Source of the DNA: Parapedobacter sp037190485
GTDB lineage: Bacteria; Bacteroidota; Bacteroidia; Sphingobacteriales; Sphingobacteriaceae
NCBI GenBank assembly: GCA_037190485.1
Contig: JBBCJB010000018.1
Coordinates: 67,938-131,937, forward strand
Length of the DNA: 64,000 bases
Reading direction: 5' to 3'
Part shown: positions 27,076-35,666 of the stretch, piece by piece
Numbering within the stretch: position 1 is the first letter of the stretch
Layout of the letters: every line of letters starts with the position of its first letter
Translations under genes and position numbers: made by a program
The notes under the pieces: generated by a model
What the model was told of the DNA's origin: nothing
Seen by the model: the letters and a program-made list of their open reading frames with translations, nothing else
Database searches by the model: none

Positions 27076-27083
27076 TAATTTTG
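27052..27083 (+). promoter_or_regulatory. Plus-strand promoter facing away from susC (PUL 1)
   Basis: TTG at 27052-27054 and TAATTTTG at 27076-27083 are 21 bases apart; the second box matches TAnnTTTG exactly. It overlaps the susC start codon on the opposite strand and would drive a transcript antisense to the susC leader. Confidence 0.5.
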
Positions 27084-27088
27084 TCGTT

Positions 27089-27225
27089 TACGACAAACCC
27101 GGATTCGCAGTCTCGAGTTTGTCTGGGTTGGATAAAGAAAGTCGCTTTATTCTTTTCGCAGGGGATAATCCGAGTTTATCCGACGTTTATGCAGGGAAGC
27201 GGTACAACGCTTCCCTGTTCTTTTC
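27089..27225 (+). ncRNA. Candidate cis-antisense small RNA in the susC leader (PUL 1)
   Basis: Between FecR and susC, on the strand opposite both. A plus-strand -7 box is followed about 130 bases later by an ideal intrinsic terminator: CAGGGAAGCG (27192-27201), loop GTACAA, CGCTTCCCTG (27208-27217), then TTCTTTT. Inside are two more stems: GACAAA with TTTGTC (about 27090-27122), and GGATAA with TTATCC near 27163-27181. Read on the susC strand the same hairpin is not followed by Ts, so orientation is clear. The position matches DonS-type antisense RNAs reported in Bacteroides PULs controlled by ECF sigma/anti-sigma pairs. Regulatory effect is inference. Confidence 0.6.
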
Positions 27226-27276
27226 AAGACGTATTCATGCTCTTCATAACGTTTGATCTGGTTTTTGGATATGTTG

Positions 27277-28443
27277 TCAAGGGCTGTCCGATCCGCGTCG
27301 GTCGGTGATCACCAACCGGCGCCCTTCCAGCACGTCGAATGTGATTTCTGCGCTTTCCAGCAGTTGCAAGATGGTCGAGAGGCGCGCTTCCCTCGGCGCT
27401 CCCCCGTAAAAGATCGTCTGCGGCGCGGCGCCGTCGTAATGGATCTGCAGGTCATACCACCGGCCCACCTCCTTGAGTACCTCCTCCAGCGTTTTGTCCT
27501 GGAAGCTGAACCGGTTGTCGAGCCAGGCCACCTCGTCGGCCAGCGCTACCGCGCGTTTCGTGAACGTACCGGCCGCCAAGACGGCCTGTTCGCCGGGGCG
27601 CAGCGTAACCGAGGCGCGGTTTTCGGACGTGCTTTCCACCTTGACCGATCCGGTCAGCAGCGTGGTCTTCGCGTCGTCGTCGGGATAAGCCGCGATGTTG
27701 AACGTCGTGCCGAGTACGGTCACCTCTTGGCCTTTCGTCGCGACGACGAAAGGCACGTTGCCCTCGGGCGCGGGTCGGATATCGAAAAACGCCTCACCCT
27801 CCAACAGGATTTTCCGTTGATGGGCGTCGAAGCGGTTGGGGTAGGTGATGGTTGACGCCGCATTCAACCGCACGGTGCTGCCGTCGGGCAGGGTCACCGA
27901 ATACGTGCCGCCCTTGGGGGTGGTTATTGAATTAAGGGCAGGCCTTTCATTCTCCATGTTCAATTCTTCGTTATCCATGACCAAACTACCGTCAGGGTAA
28001 GTGATCCCGTCCTTCACGACAATCCCGCCATGCTCCGAACTCAATTCCACGGTAGTGCCGTCGGCTAGCGTGAGCGTGGCGTGGCCATCGCGCGGGCTGG
28101 TGTAATCGATGGGTTCGGTCTTGGTTGGCCAAAGGAAGAACCACGCGGTGGTCATCGACACCAACAGCGAGGCGGCGATCGCCACGAACCGGAAACCGAT
28201 GAATCGCTTGGGCGGCCTCGTCTTGGCGAACAAGCGTTTTTCCACGTTGCCGGTCAGTTCGTCGATGTGCTGGCTGTCGATGGCGGTATCCCGTCGGCCC
28301 ACTTCCGCCTGGATCAGGCGGCTTAGCGCACCGTCGGCTTCGGCACTGTCGACGTAGGCCAATAGCTGGTCGAATTCGGCGTCGGTCAGGTCATCGCTGA
28401 TGTACTTGTCGAATAGTTTACGTATGTGCTCGTGATTCTCCAC
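27277..28443 (-). CDS. FecR-type anti-sigma factor (PUL 1)
   Basis: Inner-membrane anti-sigma regulator of 388 residues. It starts with GTG (MENHEHIRKLFDKY), supported by AAAAGGA seven bases upstream; no ATG fits. The cytoplasmic sigma-binding region is followed by one membrane segment near residues 82-104 (FRFVAIAASLLVSMTTAWFF) and the periplasmic FecR domain (TTPKGGTYSVTLPDGSTVRLNAASTITYP). The C-terminal DUF4974 contacts the STN domain of SusC. The linker before TTPKGG carries MDNEELNMENERP, which looks like inserted repeat-derived sequence. A 118-base gap separates it from the sigma gene. Confidence 0.93.
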   Translation of the reverse strand: MENHEHIRKLFDKYISDDLTDAEFDQLLAYVDSAEADGALSRLIQAEVGRRDTAIDSQHIDELTGNVEKRLFAKTRPPKRFIGFRFVAIAASLLVSMTTAWFFLWPTKTEPIDYTSPRDGHATLTLADGTTVELSSEHGGIVVKDGITYPDGSLVMDNEELNMENERPALNSITTPKGGTYSVTLPDGSTVRLNAASTITYPNRFDAHQRKILLEGEAFFDIRPAPEGNVPFVVATKGQEVTVLGTTFNIAAYPDDDAKTTLLTGSVKVESTSENRASVTLRPGEQAVLAAGTFTKRAVALADEVAWLDNRFSFQDKTLEEVLKEVGRWYDLQIHYDGAAPQTIFYGGAPREARLSTILQLLESAEITFDVLEGRRLVITDRRGSDSP

Positions 28444-28496
28444 GCGTCCTTTTTATCACTAATACGGACGGCGGGGATAATCGGGGTGCTCATCGG

Positions 28497-28522
28497 GTGA
28501 AAAAAGTGAAAAAAGTGAAAAA
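28497..28522 (+). repeat. Short tandem repeat between sigma and FecR
   Basis: GTGAAAAAA occurs twice in tandem, then GTGAAAAA, in the 118-base gap between the sigma stop and the FecR start. GGGC-GAAA-GCCC, a small tetraloop hairpin, follows at about 28523-28534. Function unknown. Confidence 0.7.
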
Positions 28523-28561
28523 GGGCGAAAGCCCGGAGGGGAGAAGTTGCTTGGACGCGCC

Positions 28562-29158
28562 CTAAAGCAATGCGGTAAGCGCAGGCGCAAACAAGACGAA
28601 CGTGATGGTTGGGCGTCGCATGAAATAGTCGCGCAGGAACGCGTTCGCCTTCTTGACGTGGTCATGCACCGTTCCGGGCGAGATATTCAGTTCCGCACCG
28701 GCTTCGGCATAGCTTTTCTCTTCGAGTTTGCACAGCCTGAACACCTGTTGCCGCTGTGGCGGCAACCGTTCGATGGCCTCGTGCAGGATTCCCTTGTTTT
28801 CCTCGTCAAAGATCAGTTCCTCGATGTGCGAATAGGTTTCGTCGAGCGCTTTTGCCATGTGCAGCCGCATGCGGTGATCGAGCGCGGCCTTGCGGAATAG
28901 GTCGCGCACCAGGTTGTCGGCGATGCGGTACAGGTAGGCGCTGAACGACTGTTCCGGATCGATCCGGTCGCGGTGTTGCCAGATGCGCAGGAACAGCTCC
29001 TGGAGGATCTCTTCGGCCAACTCCTGCGATTTCAGGATGCGCAGCAGGTTGGCGGCCAACCGGGCCTTGTAACGGTGGAACAACACCTCGAATGCCCGAT
29101 GGTTGCCCAGCCGCAATTGCTGCAATGTCTCTGTTTCATTCTGTTGGTCTAACCGCAT
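28562..29158 (-). CDS. ECF RNA polymerase sigma factor (PUL 1)
   Basis: Extracytoplasmic-function sigma factor of the Bacteroidota FecI-like group (198 residues from the ATG at 29158). Region 2 holds AFEVLFHRYKARLAANLLRI and AEEILQELFLRIWQ; region 4 holds LPPQRQQVFRLCKLEEKSYAEAGAELNIS, the helix-turn-helix. It would be released by FecR when SusC binds its glycan and then transcribe the PUL. An in-frame ATG 14 codons upstream (29200) is possible; a 7-bp inverted repeat lies between the two starts. First gene of PUL 1. Confidence 0.93.
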   Translation of the reverse strand: MRLDQQNETETLQQLRLGNHRAFEVLFHRYKARLAANLLRILKSQELAEEILQELFLRIWQHRDRIDPEQSFSAYLYRIADNLVRDLFRKAALDHRMRLHMAKALDETYSHIEELIFDEENKGILHEAIERLPPQRQQVFRLCKLEEKSYAEAGAELNISPGTVHDHVKKANAFLRDYFMRRPTITFVLFAPALTALL

Positions 29159-29173
29159 GGGGCGCTGTGTCAA

Positions 29174-29191
29174 ATTGCCTAGTGAGGCAAT
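29174..29191. repeat. Inverted repeat at the sigma gene start
   Basis: ATTGCCT-AGTG-AGGCAAT, a perfect 7-bp dyad with a 4-base spacer just upstream of the preferred sigma start codon. It could be an operator or an mRNA hairpin; nothing shows which. Confidence 0.5.
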
Positions 29192-29332
29192 GTTACGCAT
29201 TATTTCGCAATAATCGGCCAGCTTTTGGCGGGCGCACGCAATTTTACGCTATCGATTGATTTGGCCTGAAAACGCGGATTCGGAAACAAGGGGATGATTT
29301 GCATGGCTGTTGCACGGTCGTATGGAACGGCA

Positions 29333-29386
29333 AACATCGGCAAGTCGCCCGCGGCTTATGCAACGCGCGGGCGACTTGCCGATGTT
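29333..29386 (-). terminator. Very stable hairpin between PUL 2 and PUL 1
   Basis: A perfect 21-bp inverted repeat (29333-29353 and 29366-29386) with a 12-base loop; the arms are GC-rich around CGGCAAGTCGCCCGCG. It lies 22 bases beyond the stop of the PUL 2 lipoprotein gene and before the sigma gene, both on the minus strand, so it most likely ends PUL 2 transcription. The T run is only three bases on either strand. Confidence 0.65.
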
Positions 29387-29408
29387 AAGGAAGGCTCTTC
29401 AAGCGCCT

Positions 29409-30263
29409 TCAGTCTGCCGCCCGGAACATCCAGAACCACGCGGTTCCCCAGGGGCCCACGCCCGGTTCGGGGTAGCTCAGCGCCATTTTGCCGTCATTGA
29501 GCAGCAGGATGTCGTATTCATACACGGGCGCCCCGCCTTCGTTGGGCGATTTGCCGCAAAGTACCGTCACGCCGCGGGTCGTGAGTTTGCCCGTGGCCCA
29601 AACGGTGCCGTTGTCCAAGGTGATTTTCTTGTTCATGTCGAACGAGAACGAACCGGTTTCGGTCTGGCCGTTTGACTTCACCTTGGTAAGCGTGGCCCCG
29701 CGCAGCGAAAACACCATTTTGGCACCGGCACCTTCGTTGGCCGCCTGGCCGTCGATTTCATGCACTTCGAGGGTCCACCATTCGGGTTTGCTGCTTCCCA
29801 TGTAGCCGCCGTTGCCCCACACCTTGGGTTGGGTTTCGTCCCATACCCACTCTTTTTCGGAACCGCCGGTGAGCATGCCCCACTCCAGCGGCACGGGGAA
29901 TGTCAGCTCGTCGACCGTCACGTTCAGCGTCTTGCTGATTTTGGTGCCGTTGGGGTTCAGCCCGTTGAAGATGATCTCGTTTTCACCGGTAACGACCAAC
30001 AGCACCGTATCGGTTTTCCGCTGGGTGGTGCCCACCCCGAAATCCCACCACGAGAGTACCGGGCTCCTGTTGTCCAACGCGACCCGGTTCGAGTTTTTGC
30101 CGTTGACCACGATGGGGGTCGCCAACACGTCGAGCTGTTCGGCGGTAATGGCTCCGCCCATCTCCATGCGGTCTTCCACGGGTTCGCAAGCGAGCAACGC
30201 GACCATCGCCAGCGCTGCGCCCATCGACCAATTCCTTATCCTTGTTTTCATGTTGTTATCCAT
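29409..30263 (-). CDS. SusE/F-position glycan-binding lipoprotein (PUL 2)
   Basis: Lipoprotein of 284 residues starting at the ATG 8 bases after susD; the longer open frame is not used. A lipobox ends VALLACEP. The mature protein has a PKD-like beta domain (SPVLSWWDFGVGTTQRKTD) followed by a jelly-roll-like half with LEWGMLTGGSEKEWVWDET and PEWWTLEVHE. The phrase 'LTGG..K.W..D' also occurs in the PUL 3 lipoprotein, so both belong to one family of surface glycan-binding proteins. No enzyme motif is seen. Confidence 0.78.
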   Translation of the reverse strand: MDNNMKTRIRNWSMGAALAMVALLACEPVEDRMEMGGAITAEQLDVLATPIVVNGKNSNRVALDNRSPVLSWWDFGVGTTQRKTDTVLLVVTGENEIIFNGLNPNGTKISKTLNVTVDELTFPVPLEWGMLTGGSEKEWVWDETQPKVWGNGGYMGSSKPEWWTLEVHEIDGQAANEGAGAKMVFSLRGATLTKVKSNGQTETGSFSFDMNKKITLDNGTVWATGKLTTRGVTVLCGKSPNEGGAPVYEYDILLLNDGKMALSYPEPGVGPWGTAWFWMFRAAD

Positions 30264-30271
30264 TTTCAATA

Positions 30272-31963
30272 TTACCATCCTGGAAATTCGGCCTCTGGTG
30301 TTCCCCAGCCCGCGTTTTGCGTGAGCACGCCGTCCGAGAGCAGGATCTCGTTGTTCGGGATGGGCCAAAACCCGCCCGTGGCCTGGTACCGGGCCCGGTA
30401 GCCGCCACCGAAGCCGCGCATCTGCGTATCCACCCCTTTGTTCTTGATCGCTACGCCTTCCTGTGCGGCCAGCGCATCGGCGGCGTCATGCCAGCGCATC
30501 AGGTCAAAGTAGCGCAACCCCTCGAAGGCAAGCTCCCACCGGCGCTCGCGCTTGAGCGCGGCCAATGAGTACGGCACATTGCCCAATTTGGCCCGGGTTC
30601 TCACCTTGTTCAGCGAAGTGGCGTCCTCGGCCAGTTCGGCATGCATGAGCAGCACGTCGGCAAACCGGATCAGGACCAGGTCTTGCGTATGGGCCAGTTG
30701 GTAGTCGGTGGGGGCCGCATCGCTGATGATGGCATACGACGGCAGGAGGCTGCCGTCGCGGTAGGCCGTGATCGGGATGTATTTCTTTTGCCAGAAGCCG
30801 GTTTCTTCCATCTGGGCATCCGCGCCGTAGATGTAGCCGTCCACGTCGGTCTCGGCGTTCATGATGGAAGCCGTGCGCCGGATGTCGGTGGGTTCGGCCG
30901 TGCGCCACTGGTTCCACAGGTTGGTGTTCACCGGGCCGGCTCCCCAACCCTGCCCGAAGGGGAAGGTGTTGGCCTGGCCGTTGTTCGAACGCAGGCCGAA
31001 ATGCAGGACGTACTGGTTGGAGTAGCCCAACGTGTAGTCGTTGCCCCAGTCCACCAGCGTACCGAACTTGACGGCGAATACCGTTTCCCGGTTGCCGTCG
31101 CCCGCCCAGGTCACATTTTCGCCCGGCGTGGCGTCGTAGTCCTTGCCGGTATGTTCATTCGTGTAGGGCCACAGCGCGCGGAAATCGCCCACCAGGTCGT
31201 GGCCACTGCCGCTGATGCATTCGTTGAGCCAGCCCACCACTTGCTGTTTGCCGATGGCCTCGCCGCCCGCCGCCGGCAGGGACGTTTGCTCGTAATAGCC
31301 CGTATAGAACAGGAACACGCGCGCGGCGAGCGCTTGTGCCGCCCATCGGGTGGCATGGCCAGACGGTACGCTCGTATAGGGTACCGCGGGCATGAGCGAG
31401 ATCGCCTGCTGCAAATCATGGCCGATCTGGGCATACGTTTCGGCGGCCGGCGATTTCGGGATGTTTTCGGCCTCGGGCGAAATCACGAGCGGCACTTCAC
31501 CGAAGTGCTGCGAGAGTTCGAAATAGAACAGGGCCCGAAGGAAATGCGCTTCGCCCAGGAGTTGGTTGCGCTGGCTCTCGCTATTCCACTGCGTGACGTT
31601 GTCGATGGTCGCAATGGCCGTGTTGGCGCGGAAGATGCCCTGATAGCGCGCCTTCCAATAGGTGTTGAAACGGTCGGGCTGTGTATTCATCAGGTGATCC
31701 AGGCCGTGCATGTCGCGGTCGTTTTCGCCGCCGCCACCGAATCGGTCGTCGGAGGCCAGCTCCGCGGCGTAGAAATGCGTGTTGGCGGCGTTGGATATCG
31801 CCGCGCTGAACGTGGAATAGATCCCCGTGATCATCTGTTCGGCATCGGCCGCGTTCAGCGGGAAATTGCCGGTGTTCTTCTTGTCGTAGCTCACCGTGTC
31901 CAGGAAGTCGTCACAGCCGGAAACCGTAAACGCCAGGGCGGTGATGTATATGATCTTCTTCAT
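30272..31963 (-). CDS. SusD/RagB lipoprotein (PUL 2)
   Basis: Glycan-capturing partner of the adjacent SusC; 563 residues. The lipobox ends TVSGCDDFLDT. SusD hallmarks: AHFLRALFYFELSQHFGEVPLV, the RWAAQALAARVFLFYTGYY tetratricopeptide-like region, RRWELAFEGLRYFDLMRWHDA and the terminal ILLSDGVLTQNAGWG. The ATG at 31963 lies 10 bases after the susC stop. Ordinary in every visible respect. Confidence 0.94.
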   Translation of the reverse strand: MKKIIYITALAFTVSGCDDFLDTVSYDKKNTGNFPLNAADAEQMITGIYSTFSAAISNAANTHFYAAELASDDRFGGGGENDRDMHGLDHLMNTQPDRFNTYWKARYQGIFRANTAIATIDNVTQWNSESQRNQLLGEAHFLRALFYFELSQHFGEVPLVISPEAENIPKSPAAETYAQIGHDLQQAISLMPAVPYTSVPSGHATRWAAQALAARVFLFYTGYYEQTSLPAAGGEAIGKQQVVGWLNECISGSGHDLVGDFRALWPYTNEHTGKDYDATPGENVTWAGDGNRETVFAVKFGTLVDWGNDYTLGYSNQYVLHFGLRSNNGQANTFPFGQGWGAGPVNTNLWNQWRTAEPTDIRRTASIMNAETDVDGYIYGADAQMEETGFWQKKYIPITAYRDGSLLPSYAIISDAAPTDYQLAHTQDLVLIRFADVLLMHAELAEDATSLNKVRTRAKLGNVPYSLAALKRERRWELAFEGLRYFDLMRWHDAADALAAQEGVAIKNKGVDTQMRGFGGGYRARYQATGGFWPIPNNEILLSDGVLTQNAGWGTPEAEFPGW

Positions 31964-31973
31964 CTGTATCGTG

Positions 31974-34900
31974 TTAAAAGTTGACGTTTAAACCAATCAG
32001 GATGTTGCGGGCGCTGGGGTAGAAGCCCAGGTCTACGCCCGATACCCAGCCCTGCTCGTCGCCGTAGCCGATCTCGGGATCCATGCCGGAATAGTTCGTG
32101 AAGGTATGGAGGTTCTGTGCCGTTACGAACAGCCGCGCATTGCCCACGGGTAGGTTCGGGAATGCGGACTTCAGGCTGTAACCCAGCGTGATGTTCTGGA
32201 TCTTGAAGAAGTCGGCGTCCTCGACGTAGATGTCAGAGATGTACTGGTTGTTGGTATGGCTGCCGTTGGTGATGCGTGGGTAGCGGTTGGACGTGCCCTC
32301 GCCGTGCCACCGCTGGAAGACCTCGGTGGTGTAATTCTGCAGGGGGCTGTCGGCGAACGAACGGTACGACTTGGCGATCTGGTGGCCGAACGAACCGAAG
32401 CCGGAGACGATGAGGTCTATGCCTTTGTAGCCGAACGACAGGTTCAGCCCGGCCGTGAAATCGGGATGCGGGTTGCCGATCTGCACCTTGTCGGCTTCGG
32501 TGATGAAGCCATCGCCGTTCGTGTCCACGAAGATCACGTCGCCCGGCTGGGCCGTGGACAATACGCCATGGCCCCGCGAGCGGTATTCGGCTATCTGGGC
32601 ATCATTCTGGAAGATGCCGTCGGTCTTGAACCCCCAGAAGTACCCCACGGGATAACCTTCCTGCGCACGGTACATCGGGGTCGTGCCTTGGCTCAGCACG
32701 TTGGCATTGCCATTGATGAGCTTCTCGGCATTGGCGATGCGCGTTACGCGGTTGCGGTTGTAGGCACCGTTGAGGTTGATGCCGTAGGTGAAATCGCCCC
32801 GGGTTTCGTTCCAGTTCAAGCCCAGTTCGACCCCTTGGTTTTCGATGTCACCGCCGTTGATGAACGGTGCATCGGTGCCGAAGATGGCCAACACCGGCGC
32901 TTGCACCAACCAATCGATGGTGGTCTTGCGGTACCAGTCGACCACCAAACCGAACCGGTCACGCGCGAAACGCGCGTCGAGGCCCACGTTCAGCTGGTCG
33001 GAAGTCTCCCAGCTCACCAAGGGGTTGGGCAGGATGTCGGGAAACGCGCCATTCAGCAGCGTGTTCTTCTGGTTGCCGAAATAGTAGCCGTTCTGCCGAT
33101 CGATGGCAATGGTGGCCACGTACTGGAAGTTGGGGATGTTCGCGTTGCCGTTCTGGCCCCAGCTCGCCCGCAGTTTCAGGAAGTTGAGCCAATCGGAAGC
33201 GGATGCCATGAAATCCTCGTTGGTCACGTTCCAGCCTGCCGAGAACGAGGGGAAATAGCTCCAGCGGTGCCCGCGGGCGAAATTGGACGAACCGTCCGTC
33301 CGGATGATCGCGGACGCCATGTATTTCTCCTTGTAGTTGTAGCTTACGCGTCCGAACGCCGAGCTGAAGGCATACTCCGGCCAGTGCACGCCGCCGACGG
33401 TGGGCATGAAACCATCGTAACCCTGCGCGTTCCTGATCCACGCGTGCGACCACATGCCCGGGAACGACGAGTTGGATGACGTTACGCTCAGGTCTTCGCC
33501 GATGCCGCCCTTTTCGATCGATTGCCCGACGACCGCGTCGAACTGGTGGCCGTCGCCCACGGTGCGCTGATACGATATGGTATTCTCCAACAGCCAGCTG
33601 TAGCCCAGGCCCTGGTTTTGCGAGATGTCATCGATGTCGTTGATGGACGTGGTGGATAGCCGGAACGCCGGGGTGTATGAACGGTAGGACGAAGCGCCCA
33701 GCCGGTACCCGAAGCTGCTGCGGATGCGGAGGTCCTTGATCGGCTGGATTTCCGCATAGGCATTGGCGAACAGCGAGTGGCTTTTGCTGCGGTTCTGGCC
33801 GCGCCGGTACACCATGTCGGCCACGGGGTTGGCGGTCGCGCCGTCGAGTGTCCAGCCGTCTGCGATTTTGCTCGCGTGGTCGTAGTAGTTGCCGTCGCTG
33901 TTATAGACCGGCATCAACGGATTGCCCACCAGCATGTTGTGCACGTCGTTCCAGTAGATGTTGCCGATACCGAGGCCCGAGTTCACCCGGTAGGTATAGG
34001 TCAGGTTCTGGCCGATTTTCAGGATGTCGAAATCGTCGTTCTTCAGCACCACGTGGTCTGAATTGATGCGGAAGGTGTGGCGGTTCAGGTGGGCCTGCAC
34101 GGGCTTGCCGAAGATGCCATCCTGCGATGCCGACGAATACCCCATGGCAAACTTGGACTGGGCGGTCCCGCCGGTCAGGTTAAACGCGTGGCTCTGCGTC
34201 ACGGCGTTGTCCTGGTGGATTTCGCGAAGCCAGTCGGTGCCGTTCCAGGTACCGTCCTGGATCTGTTGGTACTGGTTGGGGATCAGGCCCGCCCAATCGT
34301 AGGGAGCGAGGCCCTCGTTGAACATCCGTTCGTCCTGGATGGCCATGTATTCCTTGGCCGTGAGCAACGACGGCATCCGGTAGGCATTCTGCCAGCCGTA
34401 GAAGTTGTCGTAGTTGACGGTCATTTTGCCAGCCTTGCCTTGCTTGGTGGTTACGAACACCACGCCGTTGGCCGCCCGCGCACCATAGATGGCGGCCGAC
34501 GCGGCGTCCTTGAGGATGTCTATCGATTCGATGTCGGAGGGGCTGAGCGCATTGATGTCTCCGCCGATCACGTTGTCGATCACGTACAGCGGGTTGGAAT
34601 CGTGTATGGTGCCGATGCCGCGGATGTTCACCTTGAACCCTTGTCCGGGCATTCCGGAACTCTGTGTGATCTGCACGCCAGGCGACTGGCTCTGCAACCC
34701 ATTGACCACGTTGGTGGTGCTGAGCTTCTGGATGTCGTCGCCCTTCACCTGCAGCATGGCGCCGGTGGTGAGCTTCCTTTTCTGCGTGCCGTAGCCCACC
34801 ACCACGAGCTCCTCGAGCGTGTTCATGCCATCGGCCAGGGTGACGTAGAGCGTGTTCCGGCCCGACACGGACACTTCCTGCGGCGCGAAGCCGATGGAGG

Positions 34901-35204
34901 TGAACACCAGGATGGCGTTGCCCGAGGACACCTCCAACCTGAACAGGCCGTCCGCGTCGGTGTTGGTCGAGTTGGTCGTGTTCTTTTCGGTGACCGTCAC
35001 GCCCGATAGCGGCACGCCCGATCCGTCGACGACCTTGCCGCCCACGGTCTGTTGCTGCGCGCGCGCAATGGCGTGGCCCGGGCGGGCCGAAGAGGGGGTG
35101 GGCGCCGATAGGCTCAATACCGAGCATCCCAGTGCGAGCTGCAGCGTCCTGCGTATACAGGGCGCCGAGCCCGCGAATTTGAGTAAACATCGATTTTCTA
35201 CCAT
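31974..35204 (-). CDS. SusC/RagA TonB-dependent transporter (PUL 2)
   Basis: Outer-membrane glycan importer of 1076 residues without a STN domain, so it does not signal through FecR. A long N-terminal signal region precedes the carboxypeptidase-like domain (GGKVVDGSGVPLSGVTVTEKN), then EELVVVGYGTQKRKLTTGAML and the plug with LQSQSPGVQITQSSGMPG and IDILKDAASAAIYGARAANG. The C-terminus ends in the expected aromatic residue (IGLNVNF). Its promoter is in the divergent region shared with the GH5 gene, and regulation is expected from the neighbouring membrane sensors. Confidence 0.94.
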   Translation of the reverse strand: MVENRCLLKFAGSAPCIRRTLQLALGCSVLSLSAPTPSSARPGHAIARAQQQTVGGKVVDGSGVPLSGVTVTEKNTTNSTNTDADGLFRLEVSSGNAILVFTSIGFAPQEVSVSGRNTLYVTLADGMNTLEELVVVGYGTQKRKLTTGAMLQVKGDDIQKLSTTNVVNGLQSQSPGVQITQSSGMPGQGFKVNIRGIGTIHDSNPLYVIDNVIGGDINALSPSDIESIDILKDAASAAIYGARAANGVVFVTTKQGKAGKMTVNYDNFYGWQNAYRMPSLLTAKEYMAIQDERMFNEGLAPYDWAGLIPNQYQQIQDGTWNGTDWLREIHQDNAVTQSHAFNLTGGTAQSKFAMGYSSASQDGIFGKPVQAHLNRHTFRINSDHVVLKNDDFDILKIGQNLTYTYRVNSGLGIGNIYWNDVHNMLVGNPLMPVYNSDGNYYDHASKIADGWTLDGATANPVADMVYRRGQNRSKSHSLFANAYAEIQPIKDLRIRSSFGYRLGASSYRSYTPAFRLSTTSINDIDDISQNQGLGYSWLLENTISYQRTVGDGHQFDAVVGQSIEKGGIGEDLSVTSSNSSFPGMWSHAWIRNAQGYDGFMPTVGGVHWPEYAFSSAFGRVSYNYKEKYMASAIIRTDGSSNFARGHRWSYFPSFSAGWNVTNEDFMASASDWLNFLKLRASWGQNGNANIPNFQYVATIAIDRQNGYYFGNQKNTLLNGAFPDILPNPLVSWETSDQLNVGLDARFARDRFGLVVDWYRKTTIDWLVQAPVLAIFGTDAPFINGGDIENQGVELGLNWNETRGDFTYGINLNGAYNRNRVTRIANAEKLINGNANVLSQGTTPMYRAQEGYPVGYFWGFKTDGIFQNDAQIAEYRSRGHGVLSTAQPGDVIFVDTNGDGFITEADKVQIGNPHPDFTAGLNLSFGYKGIDLIVSGFGSFGHQIAKSYRSFADSPLQNYTTEVFQRWHGEGTSNRYPRITNGSHTNNQYISDIYVEDADFFKIQNITLGYSLKSAFPNLPVGNARLFVTAQNLHTFTNYSGMDPEIGYGDEQGWVSGVDLGFYPSARNILIGLNVNF

Positions 35205-35666
35205 AGTCTTGAAATTAAATTGGTCATTGCATCATTATCTTTCGTTTTTCTTAGCGGCAGTGTGTCGCCCCGGATGTCGCATCCATTCCCGGGTAGCCGG
35301 CGAGGCTGGCAAATATGCCACGAAAAACCGGTACGGCCAACAACCCGGTCAACTTTCCGGCCTGCTCCGTGCAACGGGAGCGTGCCTGCAAGATGCGCAA
35401 CGATGGCGTAAGCGAATGGATCTTTCATCATAACATAAGCAACCGCAAGCGGCCGTGCATTGGTTTTATGGAGCCAAAAATACGGTGTCCTGCCGCACGG
35501 CAAGGGGCGGATATGTTAACAAATAAGGTCCATTTGGTTAACGAAGCCGAATACGCATCGATGCCCATGGGAGGCCGGTTAACAAAAAGGCCAGCATTCC
35601 ATAACAAAACGGCCCATTCATTTACGGCTCATAACGATAGTTTTACGTTCGATAAGTTGACCGACT
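35205..35666. promoter_or_regulatory. Divergent control region between susC (PUL 2) and GH5 cellulase
   Basis: 462 bases without a gene. For susC the minus strand has TTG (35503-35501), 18 bases, TATTTTTG (35482-35475), giving a leader of about 260 bases. Upstream of it lie GTTAACAAATAAGG (35515-35528) and CCATTTGGTTAACGAA (35530-35545), which form an imperfect inverted repeat. Related TAACAAAA..GGCC strings recur at about 35579-35592 and 35602-35615. For the GH5 direction only a weak TAGTTTTA box is seen near 35638. This is the likely target of one of the adjacent AraC-type sensors. Confidence 0.6.
35530..35545 (+). promoter_or_regulatory. Candidate operator, copy 1
   Basis: CCATTTGGTTAACGAA. 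It matches 15 of 16 bases with the copy at 43717-43732 in front of the GH31 gene. The motif lies about 69 bases upstream of the predicted susC start site. Confidence 0.55.
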
